Below, piece by piece: positions 45,248 through 54,636 of a DNA stretch of 64,000 bases (within the stretch, counting starts at the first letter, position 1; the number at the start of each line of letters is the position of its first letter). The notes beneath the pieces are model-generated. The model was not told the origin of the DNA and ran no database searches. It saw only the letters and a program-made list of their open reading frames with translations. The position numbers and the translations under genes are program-made. Source of the DNA: Letharia columbiana (taxonomy: Eukaryota; Ascomycota; Lecanoromycetes; Lecanorales; Parmeliaceae); contig NW_023501039.1 of the NCBI RefSeq assembly GCF_014066305.1, forward strand, positions 186,001-250,000. The letters run 5' to 3'.

Positions 45248-46222
45248 CTATTCCACCCTCTCTCCGCCGTTCAAAGCTCCGCCCTCCTTCATCAACCTCA
45301 CCCTGTCTCCGTCTCCAATCAATTCCTGCCCCATCATCTCCTTCTCTGCTCCGCCAATCTCGACCCCAGCACATTTCGACACAAATTCGCAAAGCCTTGT
45401 TTCCGCCTCTCTTGCATTCCTCGTCAACGCATGATCGTCTCCATCAAAAAGCTTCAGCTCCCTCTCCCCCTTCGTTCCATACTCATCATACAAGCGTTGA
45501 CTACAGGAGTACCTCAGTGTCCTATCACCAGTGCCATGCATCAACAGAACAGGCTTCGGAGCCAATCTCCCAATCCCTTCCGTCTCAGCTGTCTGGCTGG
45601 CCACGGTGGCACAGCCAATGACCCTCTCTTCGCTACCACCAAGTGTATATACCGGTGCGCCGCCGAACGACCAACCTACGAGCACGAATTTTGAAAGCCC
45701 ATAGCCAGTCTCCAGATACTTCATAGCTGCCTGCACATCCGCTACGCAGTATTTGTTTCTTGCCGGATAACGGTAGTCTAGTCGCATGACCGGTATGCCC
45801 TTGTTCAGACTAGCCAACTTGTCCGCCATCGAAAGATATATTGAGGATGGACCCACCACACCTCCGCCTGCACCGGATAACAGTATAGCGGCCGTCTCCG
45901 CGCGTCCCTCGGTTTGTTCGCGGCGGTAATTTTGTGGAATGTGTAAGAAAGCAGGGACCGCGCCATAGAGATCGTCATTGACTTTAATGGTGACAGGCTT
46001 CACCTTGCATGTTTGTTTCTGCGCGTTGGTAAGAGGATCAAGGTTTGGTGGGTGGGAGAGGCCTTTGTTCTCATAAGCGGAAAGGCTGGCGGGAGGGGTG
46101 GAGGGAGGTCGGCTGGTTGAGAGCGAGGTCTTCGGGGTGGCCATGGCTGAGGACTGTAGGCGTGAGATGTCTGCTGAGACGTTGGAGATGAAGCTGCTTA
46201 GTAGAAGACGAAATGCACGCAT
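45248..46222 (-). CDS. Alpha/beta hydrolase with Ser-Asp-His triad
   Basis: A single-exon serine hydrolase of 324 residues when read from the ATG at 46222. The nucleophile elbow is VGWSFGG with Ser185, followed by Asp233 in HGTGDRTL and His264 in DGDDHALT, in the order and spacing of the alpha/beta hydrolase fold. LLSGAGGG at about 115-122 probably forms the oxyanion hole. It resembles the dienelactone-hydrolase or bacterial YqiA/esterase-like group, but the substrate is unknown. The first 28 residues (MRAFRLLLSSFISNV...) are hydrophobic and Arg-containing, which suggests a mitochondrial or signal-anchor sequence. A second ATG at 46144 (MATPKTSLST) would give a soluble 298-residue form. The C-terminal 40 residues past the fold are hydrophilic. 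Confidence 0.85.
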   Translation of the reverse strand: MRAFRLLLSSFISNVSADISRLQSSAMATPKTSLSTSRPPSTPPASLSAYENKGLSHPPNLDPLTNAQKQTCKVKPVTIKVNDDLYGAVPAFLHIPQNYRREQTEGRAETAAILLSGAGGGVVGPSSIYLSMADKLASLNKGIPVMRLDYRYPARNKYCVADVQAAMKYLETGYGLSKFVLVGWSFGGAPVYTLGGSEERVIGCATVASQTAETEGIGRLAPKPVLLMHGTGDRTLRYSCSQRLYDEYGTKGERELKLFDGDDHALTRNAREAETRLCEFVSKCAGVEIGGAEKEMMGQELIGDGDRVRLMKEGGALNGGERVE

Positions 46223-47159
46223 GAGATGGTAAAGATGGGGCAAACACTTTGCCAGGATATAGGCAACAAGAGAAAGCGGAAACCAATGAGATTTTATGTC
46301 AGCATGATGTAATGGACGGAAGGGACATTGGAACGCTCTGGCTGCCTCAGATCTCGATAGCCAAATACAGAAGAGTGATGCTTCAATAAGGCCAATTCAA
46401 TCTCTGGACCATGTACACGATAGTGGTTCAAGGTTGAGTGATTAGCTGACAGAGGGCCGCACGCTTCTTTAGTATGGTCAATGAAGCCATTATCAGATCC
46501 ACACAAGGCATATCTTATGTCTCTAGAAAGTTCAGAGCCACCCAAATGATAGTAGACCAGATTGGTGATATCTAAGGTAAATAAATAATGGAGAAAAGGA
46601 TTCGGAAAGGATCAAGTCGAGGTGCCAGGAAGAGTTGGCCGCTGCGCGGCTGTTTCTTAACACGCTAGACAAGAAATGTCTTAGCCCGACCTTCGGCATC
46701 CTAGGAAATTCTTGCCGGATTGCGCAGACCCTAACCCTAACCTCATGACTTTCAGTGCTATCAATTCGACGCAAGATTCGCACGATTGAATTTCCTAGTA
46801 AAAACACGAAGACTTGCAAAAGCTGATTAAGATTGATGAGACAGCAACTGATGAATTTGTAAGCGCAGCAATCAACATCGATACTCAAAAGATGGCTGTC
46901 TTAGAGTATGACTGTATGAGTTGCATTAGAGGCGAGAGTCAGAAGGTTTAGCATTTGCCCCAAGCAACCAAGCAATCCACATTGATCTTTCTCGCCAAAT
47001 CCTGGATCGTATTTCCTCTCCAGAGGGAACGGCAAGGCTCGAGACCCCGTATCTTGGGACAGAAGAAGACGACAGTCGGGAGTTCACGACATACCCAGAA
47101 CGTTACGGATGGAATAGAAAAGTAGATTTTTCACGAGCGAAATTTCACTGAAAAGGAAC
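46223..47159. other. Intergenic, no supported gene
   Basis: About 940 bases between the hydrolase and the HET-like relic. Minus-strand open frames at 46294-46545 and 46532-46888 show no family resemblance. A short ccctaaccctaacc segment lies at about 46729-46742. Confidence 0.35.
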
Positions 47160-49002
47160 CCGAAGATGTGGAGGCTTTTTTCCAGACTTGGCTCTACTTC
47201 GGTCTCCTGACGTGCACTTTCCGCACAGTTGGCACTATACGTGGTCAGAACGCTGATTTCGCGAGGACCGACCAAGGAAGCAAGCTCATTATAACGGAGC
47301 GGCTACACGGATGTCTTGACGATTGGAATACTCGAGAGAATGTTGCGTTGATCAAATACCGCGGAGGTGATCCGAGCGAGGTCATAGAAATGAACGGCAA
47401 GGTCGCTAGTTGGCCATTCGCTCTCGCGATGCTTTCCGAAGTCCATGACTATGTGAACTGATATTGCAATGAACAAGGTCAACGATTTTCTCCAGAATCT
47501 CAGCTCTCGAAGAACTTTCCCCCCGCCCATTTCCCCCAAAATATCCATATCTATTATTGCTATAACAGATGCGGTGACACAGGCCGCTTCGAAAATCCAT
47601 GACTTCCCTAGCTCTGATCTGCGTCTGCAATGGGCAACAAGTGCCTTTTTGACTCAGCGGCTCTTTGCCAAGGGTTGGTGCCCAAAAGATGTTGCGATGC
47701 TCACATCTGGGAAAGGTCGGAATGTCGACTTGCAGTACTATACGACTTGTATCCCATACTCGAGAGGGCCACTAAAGCACGCTGTGTAAACCGATACGAC
47801 CTTTTTTTTGCAAAAAGTGGATATCAAGACCTATGTTACGCGCCATGTCGACACAGAATGCAACTGGTTGCACATGGAGGTGCCGCAGGATGTTTTTCCC
47901 ATTATAGAAAGAGAGTGGATACCTCCCGTGTCTTTTCGAAGAAACGAAATTGGCGAGTCTTTGAATACTTACCGAAATCGAATACTCATATCAACAACCG
48001 TGCAGCAAGAGTGTTCATGTCCAACTGGCAGCGCCGGCTCTGGACTCTTCAAGAGTCGATATTCGCGAAAAGTCGGGATTTTCAGTTGCGCGATGGGCCG
48101 CAGCATCGTGATGATCTGCTAGTGGACGTGAAGATCGACGTCCATTTCAATCGCAGGTTCTATCACAGAATCGCATTGATGGGACTCGTCGGTGCGATTT
48201 CTCTGCCGGAGTACTTCGGAGTTCAAGATCAGATGCCGCCAGCTTCCAGATTCGATATGGCTGCAATCAATCTGAGTCAGCGAACTCCCAACCGGCTCTC
48301 AATTGACACCGTCTGTTTCGCCGCGATTCTAGCCTTAGATACTGTACCATCACAAGTCATTTCTTCTGAGAAGGTGGGCGGAAGGATGGCCAGATTTCTT
48401 CGTATGGTAAAGAATCTTGGACAGTATCGAATATTCGATGCGGTCTGCGTGTACTGTGAATGGATTTGGGTGGGCACAAGCGTCCTACCTGAATCGGAAC
48501 CCCACCGCGATGGCAGACTATGGGAACGATGCAGTCCCCTATGCAGGCTTGAATCCGACCGGGGGCTTGGTCGTCTCTTATCCTGGAATCTGGCTTGGGA
48601 CTGTGGGTCGTTCTTTGAATCTTCAATGTGCTGTGTTATTCCCCATCATCACACGAACGGACTTATCATTAGTAGTTCCGAGAGTCTGAAACTGGAAAGG
48701 GAGTTGCTGCGTGGAATCATTCTAAAGTGTTCGCACTCATTTCGTACACTACATTCAAGAAGCTTTCCCATACACCAGGCAGTCAATCAATCGCGATTAT
48801 TGGAACGCGTGAGGATCATGCAGAACTTGATAGCTTGCAGATCAAGTATATTTGCCGGGTAACATTGATACCGACCGATGAAGAGACTATAAACGCCTAT
48901 GAGCACAGGAGAGGCGAAGAGGTATCCGCTGTGGAAGCCAAAGACGGTCTGATGATCGAGGAACGGCTGCTCGACGAAGAACACCAGTGGTGCGTGCTCT
49001 GA
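47160..49002 (+). pseudogene. Relic of a heterokaryon-incompatibility (HET)-like gene
   Basis: HET-domain proteins trigger cell death when incompatible fungal individuals fuse. This region reads like one that is broken. EDVEAFFQTWLYFGLLT (about 47160) and LQWATSAFLTQRLFAKGWCP (about 47625) fit the region before the HET core. YVTRHVDTECNWL and IIEREWIPPVSF (47835-47935) follow, then VFMSNWQRRLWTLQES (48013-48060), and finally a tail with GFGWAQASYLNRNPTAMAD (about 48458). These pieces fall in three reading frames: frame changes occur near 47465, 47960, 48420 and 48720, and there is an in-frame stop at 47788. The central SHVW..G.G segment usual for HET domains is absent. I call it a decayed gene with an internal deletion. 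Unusual splicing could rescue one or two of the frame changes but not all with the splice sites I see. Confidence 0.6.
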
Positions 49003-49900
49003 AAGGGTATGTGTAAGAATCAGAATCTTGCCAAGGACTCGTCGTACACAGTGTTTACACCAGAGGATCCTAGGATGCAGGTCACGAGGGTGAAGCATGG
49101 CCACATTTATCTTTGGCGTCCAGATCGGCCTGGCACGTTGTAATCCTTTGTTTGAAAATCCATACTCGATTCGACTACCGTTGTTCCGGGCATCTTAGCC
49201 TTCGAAACGTCCGTTCACTTTCAAGCAAGGTATCCGCAACGCAACGTTGGACGTTTCCACTGCTTTCCATTCATCCTTCTATTCACACAACCGTCTTGTA
49301 GCCAGGTTCCTCGTTTACCAGGGGCTCTTATAGCTCACGAACTCCTCCATAGCTTGTTATGATCTCTAAGGCTCGCCGTTGCACCGTCAATAGCAACGCG
49401 CTAGAAGGTAGCATGGACTCTTACAGTTGTATGAATGATATCGCTGCATGGAGAAGACTTGTGTCATGGATGCCTTGGACTCAAAAGTGTTCTCGACATC
49501 CCCCTCCTCCAATACGGCCTCATCATCCCATGACTCACCTCCCTATAGATCAGCGGAGCCTCCGATTAGCTTAATGGAGATTTGAGTCTTCTTTTCCAGG
49601 CCGGACTGCTTCACGCAGAAGCTCGTTTGCTCACGGCGCTCCCACGGCTGTTACACTACGAGCACGGAAGGCAGTCTGAATAATACTTGCAATGGACAGG
49701 CTTGTAATTGAGATTTTCTATCGATGCTTTATGATCTAATCGTAAAAGGCATGCATCTCTAGAGAAGGCAAAACATAAGCTATGCTGATTAACTTTCCTC
49801 CAATCTTCCAACCGTGACCGAGAAACTTGCCGCTTTCCTATAACGCCACTCATTCGGTCGCGGAGATCGCGAGACGATATGCCAGCTACGCCACCGGCGC
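49003..49900. other. Intergenic stretch that may hold a further 3' exon of the PAN-domain gene
   Basis: The left 650 bases show no supported gene. On the minus strand, 49903-49656 stays open and begins EVSAGGVAGISSRDLRD. It could be the last exon of the neighbouring surface-protein gene if an additional 44-base intron, from a GTCTAG donor to a TTTGCAG acceptor just before it, is removed. Confidence 0.35.
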
Positions 49901-52704
49901 TCACTTCTGCAAATGCGGGGCACTTGTTGCCGGTGATCTTGTTACTAGACCTTCGAAAAGGTGAGTAATTACAGTTTCAGACGTAGAAGTTTCTACGATG
50001 GTGGTTGTCCAGATGGACGTATAAATAGAAGTGACAATTGCCTAAGGAAGTAAGTCAATCAGCAGAGCACCTCAAGCTCGTGGAGTGGCAATTTCCACTT
50101 ACGGTATCGCAGCCAGTACAGTTCTGGGGGGCAGGTGTGAAGCTAGCGTTCCGGCCGAGCGAGTTGGTGGGCTGACTGAATAGGGGTGTAGTGGCGTTCG
50201 AAAAAATCGTCGGGAAACCTGATGGGGTGGAAGAACTAAGCTTGGTCGAAGTAGGCAAACCGTTGGTCTTGTTGTCTGACGCAACGGGTATGGATAATGA
50301 GTGAGACGAAGAGATATTGATAGATATAGACGGAGATCCGGATGATATATGGAGTGCAGATGTGACGTTGGCGCTGATGGTGGGGAATCCAGATGGGCTT
50401 GATGTGATATTTGCACTGGCGCTCGAGATCCCAGATGGGGTGGAACCTTGGAATCCGGATCGATCCGAAACGCTGGGGAGAGGGAAGGAGGGGACGGTAG
50501 GTGTTGAACCGTTAGATGAGATTGTAGGTAGCCCCGAGGGAATAGATGCGGCTAATCCGGAAGATGTACCTATAGCTGTGCTGTTCGAAGAAATCTTAGA
50601 AAGTCCAGACGAGGGTGATCCGCTAGACGAGGTACTGTTGGACGAGATTGTGCGCAGTCCAGATGAAGCCGAGATGGTGGGGACTCCCGTCAACGAACTG
50701 TTAGAAGACATCGTGGGCAATCCGGAAGCTGCAGTGGTGGATATAGCGGGTATTACAGATGGGGCTGAACTGCTGGCAAGTCCGGTCGACGAAATGTTTA
50801 AAGAGAGGGTATGGGACCCGGAGGGGGCAATAGAACTCTGGAGTCCAGATCGATTCGCACTCGGCTGGGTGAAAGGAGGCACCGTAGGAGAAGAGCTATT
50901 GACAGAAGTCGTAGGGATTCCAGACGGAGCGGAAGAGGCACCACTATGACTATGGTCAGCACAGAGACGTATAATGGAGCAGCACTGACTCACATTACCG
51001 ACGAACTAAAGGAGGGAAGCGAAGAGACGTTGACGCTCAGAAGTAAAGTAGGGGTAACAGAGCTGTTCATGGAGGCGGAAATGCTCCCAGAGAGGCTGAC
51101 AGTAGGACTAACGCTTGATGTGGCATTTGTCGTTACATTTGGTAATCCGCTGATCAGGACGGCACTTATAGTATAGTAGTCAGTATAAGGATGTTGGCTA
51201 TATTGCTTGTTTTTGAAGAAGCAATTCTGGTCGTTGAGGGTATTTGGGAAGTAAGATGCGGCGAAGCAATTGTTTTCGGAGAAGCCGAGATTGACTTGGG
51301 CGCATTCGTTGATACAAGCGTACAAGTCAGGTTCGTCTAGACCTTCATTGGACGGGCCGGGGAAGTTGATGTAGCAAGTAATCAGGAATGTCTGGCCATG
51401 GGTAGTGTAGTCTGTACCGTTCTCGACAGGACAGACACCTCCAAGAGGAGGTAGCGTGGTAGTGCTTGAGACTGATGAGGTCGAAGTAGGTGTGGTGATG
51501 TTCGAAGATCCAGTGGCAATGCCCGATGAAAAGACTGAGAACCCTGTAGAAGCACCCGAAGAAACTCCAGGCGTAGGCACAGTGGAGTTGGCAGGTCCGA
51601 TAGGAATCACTGATGGGGAGCCAAAAACGATTGGTGCCGATCTTGGAGGTCCACTCATAGGAATGACTGGGGGAGCGGTAGCGGTGAATGATGTCAAGCT
51701 TGTTGATCCACCAGGAGCATTTGAAGCAGAGCTTGAAACGACTGCTGTAGCACTTGAAGGAGAAGAAATACCAGGGGAAACGCTAGAGGCAGGAGCTGTG
51801 GAGTTGATCGAAACCACAGGAGCACCCGAGGAACCGACAGTTCCCGAGGCGGTAGCAGAACCGGGGGACGCACTAGAGATTGGGAGGGGCGACCTAAGGA
51901 TCGCGCTGATTGAAGGGAAGGGAATTGTGGCCGTGTTGCTGGGAGACAATGGAACCACCGTGCTTGACGGGGCGATGCCACTTGAGGCTGGCACAGTAGT
52001 GGCATTTACTGGCGAAGGGAGCATAATTAATGTCGTCGTAAGGATATCGAAAGCTGTGCCAGAAATGGTGCCTTCTAAATAGTCGATCGCGGTTATTGTC
52101 CTAATCTTATGTACGAGTATCAGTGTATGACAGGCAGAAAACACTCAATGGGTCTCATACAGATGTCACAGTGGCCGTTTGGTCGAAAACACTTGGGGTG
52201 ATCGTAAGGCATGAGCAAGCATCAGAGAGGGTTGAGAGTAGTGACTGTTGTTGTGGGCTTAGTGAACACGCGGCGTCGATGAGTTCGGAGGCGGGAGTAA
52301 CGAATTGTCGCTTGTCCACTGCGCCAGCTGTGGTTGTGACTGTCGCTGTCGGAACTGTTATAGCGTCGACGTCTATCCCAGTGGTAACGGTCGTAGTCGC
52401 CGTTACTGTGCTGCGTTTCTAGTCAACACTTTGGCACAGAGATCAGGTAGGGGCATGCAAACGTTCTGCCAGTTGTTGTTGCCGTACTAGTCGAGATCCC
52501 AATGCTTAGGTAAGTACTACAAAAGGGGACAGAGTCCTCAGTATACTGCTGAAACGAGAGTAGAGCATCACCTTCCTCACAGACAAGTCTCTTTCGGAGC
52601 TCTTTCCTAAAGACCTCGTCCACAGGAAGTCGATAACTCAGGGCCGCGCCGCAAAGGAAATACACAAAAAGGACAATAAAGCCCAAAGACGAAGGCGAAC
52701 GCAT
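49901..52704 (-). CDS. Secreted Ser/Thr-rich surface protein with a PAN/Apple-like domain
   Basis: I predict five exons on the minus strand: 52704-52488, 52405-52161, 52105-50994, 50949-50103 and 50041-49901. They total 2562 bases and 853 residues, all in frame. It starts with a clear signal peptide (MRSPSSLGFIVLFVYFLCG, cleaved near AALS). The next part has VCEEGDALLSF and VPFCSTYLSI, typical of fungal wall-associated proteins, and a KR dibasic site in AVDKRQF. A mucin-like Ser/Thr/Pro region follows, then a Cys-containing PAN/Apple-like module at about 375-470 (VCPVENGTDYTT ... LITCYINF ... CINECAQ ... CFFKNKQY). After that come about 280 residues of imperfect repeats such as SGLPTISSN. Heavy O-glycosylation and a cell-surface role are likely. 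The C terminus is uncertain: an alternative last splice adds about 80 residues ending at 49656. Confidence 0.7.
50103..50949 (-). repeat. Degenerate coding repeats in the mucin-like tail
   Basis: Exon 4 of the surface-protein gene consists largely of imperfect units of the form GLPTISSNS, GLSKISSNS and GFPTISANV. They encode short Ser/Thr/Pro/Gly blocks. Spacing is irregular, about 12-25 residues, so this is a loose repeat region and not a clean minisatellite. Confidence 0.6.
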
Positions 52705-53550
52705 CTTTTGAAGCTTCGTACCGCTATGCTGAAAGGATGAATAGCAGGCAAAGGGAGCCAAAAGCGAGTGTGGTGAGTAGAAAAGACGGTGCAGTACAGA
52801 GCAGAAGTCATACTTTATAGGAAAAAAAGGAGAAGGCAGGGAGAATAGCCTCGATTCCTTACAGGATAAGACGAGAAAGAAATTTCGTCATCAGGTAGTG
52901 GGTCACCAAGCGAGTGGAATGGTACATGCTTAAGGGGCTTTGCCCGAAGAATGTACATGTATGGTAAAGCCACATAGGAGTAAGGGCATCGAACTGTGCC
53001 ACTTGCTCTTCTAATTGGTTGAAAGCAAGGAAGCAACAAGAGGGACGGAACTCTCAGAAATTTGCAGAGACAATGCAAGTTACCTCCATTTCGAATCCAC
53101 GGTAGCGTTTCCTTTGATCATTGGAGATGGCATACTATGCCCTGATGTCGCTGTTAACAAGAGGAGCGAAGAAAGTTGTACGTAGCAACTGACAGATGAC
53201 GCTAGTGGTTTTCAGCCCTACCGTCCAACCTCCTTCAACTTGACCTTTGAAACCTCCTGGCTACGACATCACTACATTCCATCATTCCATGGGAGCTTGT
53301 TCCTCTTGTCTTGGCTTCGGCCGGCGGGATCGAGGAGTCGAGGTACCTCTTTCTGCTCCTTGATACCACTAGTACTGACTCGTCTCCCTTGCGCGCTTAG
53401 AATCCCGAAACATCACGTCTACTGTACGACGATCCTTACCGCTCACAATACGGAGCAACTGGCCAGAGCCAGCATCGAGTGCACTATCACCAACCAGATC
53501 CAGAATCACTTCGACGAGAGACGGAAGCGCTGGAAGGGATCTGTCATGAT
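52705..53550. other. Divergent intergenic region
   Basis: About 850 bases between the surface-protein start and the small two-exon gene. I find no gene in it. It should include the promoters of both neighbours, which are divergently placed. Confidence 0.4.
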
Positions 53551-53897
53551 ATGTCTGAGTAAGCTATGCTCCATCAGATTTCCCTTCCTCCCGGTCAACG
53601 ATAGCTGATGTCCGATGTAGTGACGTGGTAGATGTTTTCACGCTCACGCCCCAGTCAGGCCAACCCAACAGCAACCTTAACTCCCAACCAACTACATCCA
53701 CTGACGAGGGTACGCCAACCGCCAAAATGCACGAGGAGCATACTAGAGAGAAGCATGAGCCAGCACCTCAAAGGATGATGTACAGGAGTGTGCGGGCTGC
53801 TCCATCAGCAGGCCACATCTGGAGGGATTTGAACGAAGACCCTAAAAGTTGGGAAGTGGCCAAGGCAGTCATGGAGGGCTCGGGAGAAAGAGGATGA
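53551..53897 (+). CDS. Small hypothetical protein with an 8-base first exon
   Basis: I do not recognise this protein. Exons 53551-53558 and 53621-53897, joined by a 62-base intron (GTAAGC donor, GTAG acceptor), give 94 residues. It starts MSDDVVDVFTLTPQSGQ, is hydrophilic and probably disordered up to about residue 55, and ends with a more ordered, Trp-containing segment, SAGHIWRDLNEDPKSWEVAK. Without the intron the second exon has no good start: its frame opens at a GTA/GTG region upstream of the conserved-looking DVFTLTP. The first exon carries only ATG TCT GA. The coding case rests on the clean intron and the biased composition. A role cannot be inferred. Confidence 0.45.
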
Positions 53898-54201
53898 AAT
53901 CAGTGGCTAAATGCATCAACACTTGACTGCTTGTTACCTCTGTCTCTCGAACCCAAGGCGCAGGAATGCAATTACAATCTGCAGCTGAACGTACTATTCA
54001 TCTCAGCTTTCGATCGTTGCAACCGGGCGATCATACCTCTCAGTCAAAACCTCAAGCTCTACATCACCAACATCGGTATGCTGTTCGCAGCGTTCCGGGC
54101 AGCGGGAGTTCAATTGGTTGGCCAAATCCTCCACCATAGCCACAACATATTCTGGACTCAACACGTACCGATCCCTCCGACGATCTACAAACCCTCTGCT
54201 C
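53898..54201. other. 3' flank with a possible continuation of the F-box-like gene
   Basis: On the minus strand the frame 54233-54003 is open and reads FESRGFVDRRRDRYVLSPEY and on to a stop. It overlaps the end of the F-box-like protein in another frame. It may be that protein's original C-terminal half. Confidence 0.3.
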
Positions 54202-54636
54202 TCAAACGCGGATAAACCCATGCAGAAAGTCATAGGCCCCTGCTTCGGAAATCGCGAAGAGATGGTCTACCCTCGCCGGCAGTTTCCACGGACGCAAAGC
54301 TGTGCACTCAGCTAGCAACCACGAGATACCCACCGAGTGAATCAAGTTGTCGAGCACGCATTTAATTGTCTGGGTATGCTGCATCTTTTTGCCGTCATTG
54401 GCCTGCAGCCATGCGAATGCATTTTCCGGCTTCTTGAAGCGGAAGCTGTTTATTGAGTAATAGACCTGGACTGCTCCTCGACACACCAATTGGCAGAAAC
54501 TCAGGAGCCCTTCCTTCAGTCTTGGACGCTGGTCGATGCAGAGATGTTCATCTTTCTCGTGAAGGGCGTGCTTCCAGGCCATCATACGCACCTTGGGGGG
54601 CAGATGCAAAAAGCCTTTGCTTGGCTGCGCCGTCAT
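54202..54636 (-). CDS. F-box-like / 2EXR-type hypothetical protein, possibly truncated by a frameshift
   Basis: A 144-residue protein whose N terminus, GFLHLPPKVRMMAWKHAL, resembles the leucine-proline F-box-like motif found in large fungal families of unknown function. VCRGAVQVYYSINSFRF at about 51-67 also fits that family, in which a Cys-Arg turn is followed by Tyr-Tyr-Ser-Asn-Phe. Such proteins are usually 250-400 residues long, so this one is short. Near residue 138 the sequence YDFLHGFIRV ends at a stop, while the +1-shifted frame continues open for about 65 more residues to 54003. A single-base frameshift or an undetected intron could explain this. Function is unknown; an SCF-type adaptor role is only suggested by the motif. 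Confidence 0.5.
   Translation of the reverse strand: MTAQPSKGFLHLPPKVRMMAWKHALHEKDEHLCIDQRPRLKEGLLSFCQLVCRGAVQVYYSINSFRFKKPENAFAWLQANDGKKMQHTQTIKCVLDNLIHSVGISWLLAECTALRPWKLPARVDHLFAISEAGAYDFLHGFIRV

Noticed and set aside
46729..46742. ccctaaccctaacc, resembling two telomere repeats
   Set aside because: Two units are too short to claim an internal telomere tract; it could occur by chance or be a telobox-like promoter element.
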